From: CAWBRT01 sp963832365 | Lineage (GTDB): Bacteria > Acidobacteriota > Terriglobia > Terriglobales > Acidobacteriaceae | Direction of reading: 5' to 3' | Length of the DNA: 64,000 nt | Assembly: GCA_963832365.1 (NCBI GenBank) | Contig: CAWHUL010000023.1 | Coordinates: 62,001-126,000, forward strand | Shown: piece by piece, positions 1 to 7,435 of the stretch | How the letters are laid out: each line of letters opens with the position of its first letter | Numbering within the stretch: position 1 is the stretch's first letter | Made by a program: the position numbers and the translations under genes | Notes under the pieces: model-generated | Seen by the model: the letters and a program-made list of their open reading frames with translations, nothing else | Database searches by the model: none | What the model was told of the DNA's origin: nothing

Positions 1-762
1 GTCCAAGTGGCTGGTAAGACTGACGTCGGCTGTGTTCGCACCAATAATGAAGACAACTTCGGCTACGACATCGAGCGCGGCATCTTCATTGTTTGCGACG
101 GCATGGGCGGGGCGGCGGCCGGCGAAGTTGCGAGCCAACTGGGCGTCTCGACCGTTCTTTCTTACTTTCGTCAGGCGGCCACGGCGGCCGCATATCCGGC
201 TTTCGAACGGCTCTTCGAGGATTGCTCGGAGCAGGCGAATGCCTTGGGAAACGCGGTTCTGTCGGCTAACCGCATGGTTTACGAGACTGGCTTGGCCGAT
301 CTCCGGCAGGCCGGAATGGGCACCACAATCGTTGCGGTTCTGACTGGAGGCAAGCCGGTTTCCATCGCGCATGTCGGCGATAGCCGTATTTATCTGGTTC
401 GCGACGCGACCCTGGTGCAACTGACGAACGACCACTCGCTGGTAATGGAGAGGGTGCGCCGCGGGCTGATGACGGCCGAGGAAGCCGCGGTCTCCGAGAT
501 GCAGAACGTCATCACGCGCGCGCTTGGTGCCGAGCCGGACGTGCAGCCGGACGTGACCGACTTGGAAGTTATTCCCGATGATACGCTGCTGCTTTCAAGC
601 GATGGCCTGGTGCGCCACGTCAGCGACGATCAGATTCTCGACATCATTCAGCATGCACCCTCGCTACAGGCCGCATGCGACGCCCTGATTGAGGCAGCGA
701 AGGCCGGCGGCGGAAGCGACAACATAACCTGTGTGCTGCTGCGTTTTGGCGCTCAGACCTAG
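1..762 (+). CDS. PP2C-family protein serine/threonine phosphatase (5' end outside window)
   Basis: Metal-dependent phosphatase that would remove phosphate from Ser/Thr residues in the cytoplasm. The PP2C motifs appear in order: NNEDNFGYD near the start, FIVCDGMGG, GMGTTIVAVL, AHVGDSRIYL, LTNDHS, LLSSDGL and the terminal GGGSDNITCVLL, so the metal-binding aspartates are kept. The frame is open to base 1 and the family normally has a few residues before 'TDVG', so the true start is probably upstream; a GTG at 7 is the first start codon inside the window. It lies upstream of FHA proteins and of a Ser/Thr kinase on the same strand, which suggests it is the phosphatase arm of that phospho-signalling set (inference). 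Confidence 0.93.
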   Translation, partial: VQVAGKTDVGCVRTNNEDNFGYDIERGIFIVCDGMGGAAAGEVASQLGVSTVLSYFRQAATAAAYPAFERLFEDCSEQANALGNAVLSANRMVYETGLADLRQAGMGTTIVAVLTGGKPVSIAHVGDSRIYLVRDATLVQLTNDHSLVMERVRRGLMTAEEAAVSEMQNVITRALGAEPDVQPDVTDLEVIPDDTLLLSSDGLVRHVSDDQILDIIQHAPSLQAACDALIEAAKAGGGSDNITCVLLRFGAQT

Positions 763-1086
763 CACCGTGTCCGGAACTACCTGCCATAACTGACTTTCCC
801 CGGAGTGTCATGTTGAGCGTAGCGAAACATCCCATGAAAACTGCCCCAACCCGCGTCGCTCTGAACTTTTAAGAAGTCCTTCGGTTGCGCCTTAGCTCCG
901 CGCCGTGCTGGGATTCTTCGCTGCGCTCAGAATGACACCTCAAAAGTTATTGCGCGAACTTCTGGGACGCTACACGAGCAGGTAAAAGCAGCTTTACCTC
1001 GGGCGGAAGCAATGCTAGATTTGCGCCCAGAGTTCCTGTTTGTGTTGTTCCTGGCTTGGTGGCCGGGCCGTGTTCGCGAGGGTAGG
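763..1086. repeat. Gene-free spacer with a pair of inverted dispersed palindromic repeat units
   Basis: No supported gene. Around 806-834 lies 'tgtcatgttgagcgtagcga', and around 908-937 the inverted version 'cttcgctgcgctcagaatga'. The two face each other and could form a long hairpin in a transcript. Related 'ctgagcgcagcgaag' units recur near 9,350 and 31,650, so this is a dispersed REP-like repeat family, not a local accident. Confidence 0.6.
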
Positions 1087-4047
1087 ATGTCGACCTGTCG
1101 ATGGTGTGGCGCTTCCGTTTCCGAGAATTTCTGTGTCAAATGCCACGCCCTGAATCTTTCCTTCGTGCAACCGGGTCTGCTCGGCCTCTACGGTCCCTAT
1201 CAAGGCAAGCAGTTTTACGTTCCCGTGGATGGCCTTCGGGTGGGGCGCGCACAAGATCAAAACCTCGTCATCGAAGACCCAAAGCTCTCGCGACAGCATG
1301 CGGTTCTTTCCCTCGAACCAGATGGAACCGTATGCCTGACGAACAAGGGACAGAATGGCACTTTTGTAAACGGACAACGGGTCAATGACAGAGTCCTGCA
1401 ACCAGGAGACGAAATTTGCTTCGGCATCCGCCGGGAAAACCATTTCGTATTTCAGCCGGCAGGGGCCTCCAATCTCCGCCGCGACCCGGCGTCAGGCCGC
1501 CTGATTCCGATTCAGCCGGACGCCAGCCAGGGAGATGAACGGTCTGGAGCGGGAAGAGCCGCCCAGCCGGGCACGATGTATGCGTCGGCCGCCGCCGTCG
1601 CACGGCGTTCGGACACCGTGGTCATGTCGGAGCACGGGGAGGACGCGACGCGTCGCCGGTTGCAACTGGTTCTTGATCAGTACGCGGTGCGCGACATCCT
1701 GCTTGAAGGTTCGCGCCTGGAATTCGGGCGGACTGAAGGCGCGGGCAAGTTACTGATAGAGCATCCTTCAATCTCTTCGCGCCATGCGGAGATCGTCATC
1801 GACAAGAATGGCGCGATTCTACGGGACCTGGGATCGAGCAACGGCACCTTCGTCAATGGCGAGAGGATTGTCGAGGCCCGGCTGAACGAAGGCGACCTGA
1901 TCCAATTCGCGGCCTGCGAGTCGCATGTCTTCCTGTATCGGGAGTCGCGGCGGCGCGCCGTGACCCTGCGGGACATCGAACTGAACCAGCCCGTCGTCAC
2001 GATCGGCCGCGATCTGGCGAATACCATTCCACTCTCTCATCCTACGGTTTCGTCGCGCCACGCCAGGATTCGGAAGGTTGCAGGCGGGTTTGAGCTCACC
2101 GACCTCAACTCGACGAACGGCACCTTTGTCAATGGATGCCGGATCGCCAGGCACGTCCTCCAGCCGGGCGACCGCATCAGCCTTGGCGCGGTGCAGTTGG
2201 TGTTCGATGGCTCACAGATGGAGCAACAGGCGGATGGCACACGCATCCGGCTGACCGCGCGCGGGTTGCGCGTCGAGATTGCGGATTTCAGAACCGGCAA
2301 ACCGCTCCGACTGTTGGACGACATATGGCTGGCGATTCAGCCCTGCGAGTTCGTCGGGCTACTGGGACCCTCCGGGGCAGGGAAATCGACGCTGATGGAC
2401 GCCTTGAATGGCTCCAGGCCGGCGGGACGAGGTAGTGTCCGGCTTAACTCCGCCGACCTCTACAGCGAATTCGGCTCGTTACGCGCGCTGATTGGATATG
2501 TTCCGCAAGAGGACATTCTCCACCGGCAGCTTACCGTGAAGGAATGCCTTTATTACTCGGCGAGGCTGCGGCTGCCAGATGACTTCGGCGAGAGCGAAAT
2601 CCGGAACCGTGTCACCGAAATCATCAAGGTCCTCGACCTTACCGAGCGCGCCGACCTCAGCATCGCACAACTCAGTGGCGGACAGCGCAAGCGCGTCAGC
2701 CTGGGCATCGAGCTGTTGAGCAAGCCGGCGCTGCTCTTCCTCGATGAGCCAACGGCGGGGCAAGATCCACGGGCGGAAATGGCGATGATGCAGCTATTCC
2801 GTCAAATCGCCAATCGAGGATCGACCGTCATCATCAACACCCACCTGCTAGGCTCTTTTAGTCTGCTGGATAAAGTCGCCGTGCTGGTGCGCGGTAAGCT
2901 TGCCTACTTTGGTGAAAGTCAGGAGATGCTGTCGTACTTCCGGGCCAGCCGGCCTCATGAAATTTTCGACAAACTCAGGGAGCAGGAGCCGGAGCAATGG
3001 GCCTCGCAGTACCGGCAGTCAGATGCGTTTCGGGAGTCGGTCGGCAACGCACTCGAAAACGAGACGGCCGGCAAAAAGCGCCCCGTCGCCGGACAAGTCA
3101 AACGACAGCGCCGCTCCGTCTGGCGCCAGCTTGCCACGCTGTTGAGCCGGCAGTTTACGCTTAAGTTCAAAGAGAAGTCCTCGCTGGCCGCGCTCCTGCT
3201 TCCTCCGGTTATCGTTGCCATCCTGATGGGCCTGATGAAGCAAGCACCCAATGAACCCAAGGTGCTGTTCATGATCGTGCTGGTCGCGCTCTGGTTCGGA
3301 TGTTCCTCTTCCGTCCGCGAGATTGTCGACGAGATTCCGGTCTACAAACGAGAACGGCAACGAGACCTCAGGTTGAGCAGCTATCTTGGCTCAAAGTTCA
3401 TCTACGTCGGCGCAGTGGCGGCGATGCAGTCGTTGTTGTTCATAGCGGTGCTGGTGGGCATGGGTGCAATCGAAGACCACTTGGCGGAATGCTTTGCGCT
3501 GATGTGGCTTTTGACGCTGGTGGGCGGCCTCACCGGGCTCTTGATCTCGTCCATCTTTTCGACCGCCGAAAAGGCGCTCTATGTCTTTCCCCTGACGATG
3601 ATTCCGCAAATGCTGCTTGCCGGGCTGCTGATTCCGGTCAATACGATCCAGCCGTTCTATGCGGTGGAACAGCCAAATCAGCGAGTGGAGTTGCGTGCGC
3701 TGCCCGCGGCGCTGGTTCCAACCGGAATGAGTCCCGCTCTGAAATATGGTCTCTCGCCCCTCATGGTCGCCCGATGGGGGCTGGAGGGGCTTGCGGATCT
3801 GTACATTCACGATGGCGAGAAGTACAGCTATCGGTTGCTGAACAGCATTTACACTACCTTGCACCCCGACGACCTGGCGAAGGCGCGCGCCGAGGCGCTG
3901 CGGAAGATTCGAGAAGCGGATTCCATGCCGGCCAAGTTAGGCCCCACCGTCTTTTGGAGATATTTTGGCATAGTAGCCGGATATGGCGGGCTGTTGATCG
4001 GAGGAATCATCATCGTGTTGAGAAGGAAGGAACACCATGCTGGTTGA
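1087..4047 (+). CDS. Zinc-ribbon / triple-FHA / ABC-transporter fusion protein
   Basis: A membrane ABC protein that also reads phosphothreonine signals. Order from the chosen start: zinc ribbon with C4, C7, C16, C19; three FHA domains, each with the RH and NGTFVNG signatures (around residues 50-120, 190-270 and 290-370); an ABC ATPase with Walker A GPSGAGKST, signature LSGGQRKR and Walker B LLFLDEPTAG; and a C-terminal ABC2-type membrane region with about six hydrophobic segments, ending in a basic tail. This is the ABCG-like half-transporter layout. The ATG at 1087 has a GAGGG sequence just upstream and opens the zinc ribbon cleanly; the frame also stays open back to an ATG at 1012, but that extension looks non-native. 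The 3' end overlaps the next FHA gene by 11 bases, so the two are translationally linked. The substrate is unknown. Confidence 0.9.
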   Translation: MSTCRWCGASVSENFCVKCHALNLSFVQPGLLGLYGPYQGKQFYVPVDGLRVGRAQDQNLVIEDPKLSRQHAVLSLEPDGTVCLTNKGQNGTFVNGQRVNDRVLQPGDEICFGIRRENHFVFQPAGASNLRRDPASGRLIPIQPDASQGDERSGAGRAAQPGTMYASAAAVARRSDTVVMSEHGEDATRRRLQLVLDQYAVRDILLEGSRLEFGRTEGAGKLLIEHPSISSRHAEIVIDKNGAILRDLGSSNGTFVNGERIVEARLNEGDLIQFAACESHVFLYRESRRRAVTLRDIELNQPVVTIGRDLANTIPLSHPTVSSRHARIRKVAGGFELTDLNSTNGTFVNGCRIARHVLQPGDRISLGAVQLVFDGSQMEQQADGTRIRLTARGLRVEIADFRTGKPLRLLDDIWLAIQPCEFVGLLGPSGAGKSTLMDALNGSRPAGRGSVRLNSADLYSEFGSLRALIGYVPQEDILHRQLTVKECLYYSARLRLPDDFGESEIRNRVTEIIKVLDLTERADLSIAQLSGGQRKRVSLGIELLSKPALLFLDEPTAGQDPRAEMAMMQLFRQIANRGSTVIINTHLLGSFSLLDKVAVLVRGKLAYFGESQEMLSYFRASRPHEIFDKLREQEPEQWASQYRQSDAFRESVGNALENETAGKKRPVAGQVKRQRRSVWRQLATLLSRQFTLKFKEKSSLAALLLPPVIVAILMGLMKQAPNEPKVLFMIVLVALWFGCSSSVREIVDEIPVYKRERQRDLRLSSYLGSKFIYVGAVAAMQSLLFIAVLVGMGAIEDHLAECFALMWLLTLVGGLTGLLISSIFSTAEKALYVFPLTMIPQMLLAGLLIPVNTIQPFYAVEQPNQRVELRALPAALVPTGMSPALKYGLSPLMVARWGLEGLADLYIHDGEKYSYRLLNSIYTTLHPDDLAKARAEALRKIREADSMPAKLGPTVFWRYFGIVAGYGGLLIGGIIIVLRRKEHHAG

Positions 4048-4897
4048 AATCGAACTCGTCGGACAGACCAACAATTGGTCGTATAGAAAGGCCAGGATTC
4101 TTATTGGCCGCGACACGAAGTGCGACGTCAGCCTCGGCGAATACCCTATGGTCTCCCGCGAACACGCGATCTTGGAATTAGGCGAAGACGGTGGGCTCGC
4201 GCTCTCGGACCGGAGCGCAAATGGCACGTTCTTGAACGGGAAGCGCCTGGCCGCTGGAATCGTTCGCTCTGGCGACACGTTGCGCCTTGGAGCGGATGGG
4301 CCTGAGATTCGCATCCGCTTGACACAAGAAATCGCGGCCACGGTTCTTTCGGAAAAGCCCCAGGCCGACGCAACCGTATTGCAGGCGAGCGCGGCCGGGA
4401 GAGAAACCGCAGGGTGGATCGCCGACACGCCGCCTGTGCCTGTTGCCAAACCCGTTCGTGTGGCTTTTGGGGAGGCTCCGAAGCCGGAGACGCCCCGCGC
4501 CGTCAGCACGCCAAGTCCCGCAAGGCCGGCAACGCTGGACGTTGGAGATCAACAAGCGATGGACAAGAGATTAGACATCATTCGTAACCTGCTGGCCGCG
4601 AATCTTGCGGTCATGGTTATCCTCCTGCTTGCCGTGCTGTATCAGGGGCAGCAGATCAACCGGAACCGAGAGGCGCTGACCGGAATGCACCAGGAGGCCC
4701 AGAACGCGGTCAAGACCTTTACACCCGCCCTCGACCAGCGACTGAAGGTGATGGAGCAACGCATGGATGGCTTCGACGGCAAAATGAAGCAGGCGGAAGA
4801 TCGCTTCGTGGAGCGCATGAATAAGGAACTGCCCTCGGTGATGGATAAGTACATCAACCGAAAATTTGAAGAGCTAAGACGCCAAGCCGGCAAGTAG
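4037..4897 (+). CDS. FHA-domain protein with one transmembrane segment and C-terminal coiled coil
   Basis: Residues 1-95 form an FHA phosphothreonine-binding domain (IGRDTKCDVSLG, SREHAILEL, SANGTFLNGKRL). A Pro/Ala-rich linker follows, then one membrane helix near residues 190-210 (LAVMVILLLAVLYQG) and a charged, heptad-like tail rich in Lys, Glu and Met. The FHA domain should be cytoplasmic and the coiled coil periplasmic. It overlaps the end of the FHA/ABC gene by 11 bases and is 29 bases from the next gene, so it belongs to the same transcription unit. Its partner and exact role cannot be read from the sequence. Confidence 0.85.
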   Translation: MLVEIELVGQTNNWSYRKARILIGRDTKCDVSLGEYPMVSREHAILELGEDGGLALSDRSANGTFLNGKRLAAGIVRSGDTLRLGADGPEIRIRLTQEIAATVLSEKPQADATVLQASAAGRETAGWIADTPPVPVAKPVRVAFGEAPKPETPRAVSTPSPARPATLDVGDQQAMDKRLDIIRNLLAANLAVMVILLLAVLYQGQQINRNREALTGMHQEAQNAVKTFTPALDQRLKVMEQRMDGFDGKMKQAEDRFVERMNKELPSVMDKYINRKFEELRRQAGK

Positions 4898-4926
4898 GCC
4901 ACCTGGGCCGCCTCTGGAGAGCACAC

Positions 4927-6297
4927 ATGGCTCGTATACGCTGGGTTCTTGCGTTCGCCTTTGCAGTTGGCGGTTTTTTTTCCGCTGCCGCGGCTAACGT
5001 CGACGACACCAAGCCCGCCGTCCGGGTAGGCTTGGAAAGCCTCTCGCTGGTATCGGCCACCACCGAAAAGGTACAACTGAGCGCTTTCGTCAGTCTCGCG
5101 TCCTCGCGAACCGTCACCCTGAGAGAAGTTGCGTTCGATCAACTGCGGATTAACGGCGTCCCTTTCTATGCCTCGCCGATTTCCGACAATCTGGTACTGG
5201 CGCCCAATGAGAAAGTCATACCGTCAAGACCGCTGATTCTTACGGTCTATCTCCACGACCTGGACAATCTCAGGCCGCTGCGTTCCCTCGTGGCGGAAGG
5301 CAGACTTTCCGTGACAGGCATGGCTTATGCGGATGTCATTCTGACCCCTGCCGCCAAGCTAATGCTGTTCACCAAGCGTGCCCGTATCCCCGTGAAAGTG
5401 CAGGATTCGGTGGAACTGCAGGTGCCCGGCGCGGCTGTCGTGCGCAACGCGGCGCTGGCGTTGATCGACGGAGCTCAGATGGCTTTGGACAGCGTCGGCA
5501 GCCGATGGCAGACTACGACAAAGCTGTTTTCCCAATGGCGAAAGCAATTGTGGGAGCAGTATGCTCCCGCGCTCGTGCTGGCGCATTCCACCTATCAGTT
5601 GCAGGATTCAGCAGGCAAGACCTTTCCGTTCGATGCCACAGCCATGGGGTTTCGGGTTGCGGGCAGGCAAGTGCTCTTGCCGAAATCTGTTCTGGAACCG
5701 TGGAAGTTTGATTCCAGTATCGCTGCAAGCATGAAGCAGGATCCAAGCCTCAGAGTCGTCGCCTATGACTTAGCCATCTGGCCCGCAAATGCCCGGCTGC
5801 ATAGCGACGATAACCAACTCAGTACGGACCAGGCTTGGCGGCTCAGCTCCAAACAGTTGAGAGTGCCGCCCTCGACCCGGGACTCCTTCGAGCCCCTGAT
5901 ACTTCCTCAAGATAGCGGCAAGATGGTCAAGGTCAGCGTGCATCGCCGGCAAGGCACCGTCGCGCTTGGATTGGTCGAGATTACCGACCCGGCGGTTGTC
6001 GCCATGAAAGCGCAAGCCTCGGCGATTGCGCAAGCGGGCGAAAACTCTTCCCTGGCGCTGTTTCGTTTTCCCGAGGGCATGCAGGGGCGGGAAGCGCGTC
6101 CCGAACTGGTCGTGATTTCCGGGGCCTCCGGGGCGGGCAAGGTCCGCTTGGACGCCATGATCGATTCGGCGGGCTGGGGTTCGCCGGTGATTTCGGAAGC
6201 TGGCGTCGTTGGCGTAGTCACGTATGAGAATTTCGTGGTGCCCATTGCAGAGGCTGCGAAGGCTCTCAAGTTCAAGCAGGCTAGCGCGGAACGCTAA
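4927..6297 (+). CDS. Exported protein with LEA/WHy-like N-terminus and trypsin-like C-terminus lacking the usual catalytic serine
   Basis: 456 residues with a signal peptide (ARIRWVLAFAFAVGGFFSAAAA). The first part after cleavage resembles LEA14/WHy-type beta-sandwich domains (FVSLASSRTVTLREVAFDQL; inference from pattern). The C-terminal part contains GWGSPVISEAGVVGVVTYEN, which matches the end of trypsin-fold proteases where GNSGGPL is expected; the position of the nucleophilic serine is Trp here. It may therefore be a binding or scaffold version of the protease fold. The stop at 6295-6297 is followed within two bases by the next ATG, so it is tightly coupled to the calpain-like gene. Confidence 0.6.
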   Translation: MARIRWVLAFAFAVGGFFSAAAANVDDTKPAVRVGLESLSLVSATTEKVQLSAFVSLASSRTVTLREVAFDQLRINGVPFYASPISDNLVLAPNEKVIPSRPLILTVYLHDLDNLRPLRSLVAEGRLSVTGMAYADVILTPAAKLMLFTKRARIPVKVQDSVELQVPGAAVVRNAALALIDGAQMALDSVGSRWQTTTKLFSQWRKQLWEQYAPALVLAHSTYQLQDSAGKTFPFDATAMGFRVAGRQVLLPKSVLEPWKFDSSIAASMKQDPSLRVVAYDLAIWPANARLHSDDNQLSTDQAWRLSSKQLRVPPSTRDSFEPLILPQDSGKMVKVSVHRRQGTVALGLVEITDPAVVAMKAQASAIAQAGENSSLALFRFPEGMQGREARPELVVISGASGAGKVRLDAMIDSAGWGSPVISEAGVVGVVTYENFVVPIAEAAKALKFKQASAER

Positions 6298-6298
6298 T

Positions 6299-7351
6299 AT
6301 GAAGAATCTCTTGCAGATCCTGATCCTCCTGCTGCTGTGTTTCGCGACCCATACGGCCGTTGGCGGCGACGAACTGTACGGCGCCACGGGGGTGAGCCCG
6401 CAAGCCGTGCGGCAAGGAACTTTGGGAAGTTGTTATTTTCATGCCACCATCGCCGCCCTTGCGGTTGCCCAGCCGGGCCTGTTACGCGCCGCCATCCGCC
6501 CGGACGGCGGAGGTTTCAGCGTGCGCTTTGCCGACGGCAAGGTCGAGCAGGTTTACCCCGCGGACGCGCAGTTCGCGCGCGACAGCGGATACGATCGCTC
6601 CGATGGCCTCTGGGTCGCAGTGCTGTTCCGCGGCTACGCCCAACGCACCCTGCGGGCGGCCCTGGTCGAGGCCATTGCCGAGAGTTCGCTATCGTCAATC
6701 CTGAAGCTCAGTATGAGCGCGGTTGTTACGAATTCGGATATCCTCCTGCTGGCTTATGACCGGGCCATCCGCACGCAGATCGATCAAGCTGGAGACATCG
6801 ATCGCGGCCGCCTGAAGGCACGGCTGAGAGAGGAGCTGAATAGCTTGCCGCTGGAAGAGGGGTCGAAGCAGCGCGCACTCGGTTTGCTGGATTCCAGCGG
6901 TCTGTTGGATGCGCTGGAAGACAAGATCAAGATCAACGGAGAGCTGTTCGGGGCTTACCGCGCCGTCGGCCAGGGCGGCCTGCCTGAACGGGTGATGAAG
7001 GCCTTCGCAGGTACGGCGCATTCGTACGCTATCCGCAACGGGGCGATGGCGCTTGCTGCGATATCGAGCGCGCTGGAAAAACATCAGGCTGTAGTGGTTT
7101 GGACCCGCGACGATCCCGTTCAGATCATGGTATCGAAGTCGCGTTTCCCGCTCGGATCGCAGGCGGGCAGCTGGTACGACGAGGAGCATGCCTATTCCGT
7201 CCTGAACGTCAATCGCGCCGCCGGCACGATTCGACTGCGCAATCCATGGGCACGCCATCCCGAGCCTGACGGCGAATTCACCTTGCCGCTGAATTCCTTC
7301 TCCGCCGCGTGCGCCGGCTATATCACCTCGGGTGCGGGACAAGGCCGTTAG
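6299..7351 (+). CDS. Exported calpain-like (C2 family) cysteine protease
   Basis: 350 residues. After a hydrophobic signal peptide (residues 1-22) comes QGTLGSCYFHATIAALA, the calpain active-site segment, with oxyanion-hole Gln39 and nucleophile Cys45. SDGLWVAVLFRGYAQ matches the conserved calpain 'W..L.EKAYAK' strand. EEHAYSVLNV gives His297, and IRLRNPW gives Asn315 and the conserved Trp. All catalytic positions are present, so the enzyme is probably active, presumably in the periplasm or at the surface. The ATG at 6299-6301 overlaps the previous stop region and places the signal peptide at the N-terminus; the frame stays open upstream but those residues are not signal-like. No calcium-binding EF-hand is visible. 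Prokaryotic calpains with this gene context are poorly described. Confidence 0.82.
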   Translation: MKNLLQILILLLLCFATHTAVGGDELYGATGVSPQAVRQGTLGSCYFHATIAALAVAQPGLLRAAIRPDGGGFSVRFADGKVEQVYPADAQFARDSGYDRSDGLWVAVLFRGYAQRTLRAALVEAIAESSLSSILKLSMSAVVTNSDILLLAYDRAIRTQIDQAGDIDRGRLKARLREELNSLPLEEGSKQRALGLLDSSGLLDALEDKIKINGELFGAYRAVGQGGLPERVMKAFAGTAHSYAIRNGAMALAAISSALEKHQAVVVWTRDDPVQIMVSKSRFPLGSQAGSWYDEEHAYSVLNVNRAAGTIRLRNPWARHPEPDGEFTLPLNSFSAACAGYITSGAGQGR

Positions 7352-7435
7352 GTCATGTCATAAACTTTGGCGCCGCACCGGGTTTCGAAGTATGCTCTAT
7401 CGAGCGTTTCATAACCGTACGCGCGACGGCCGCCT

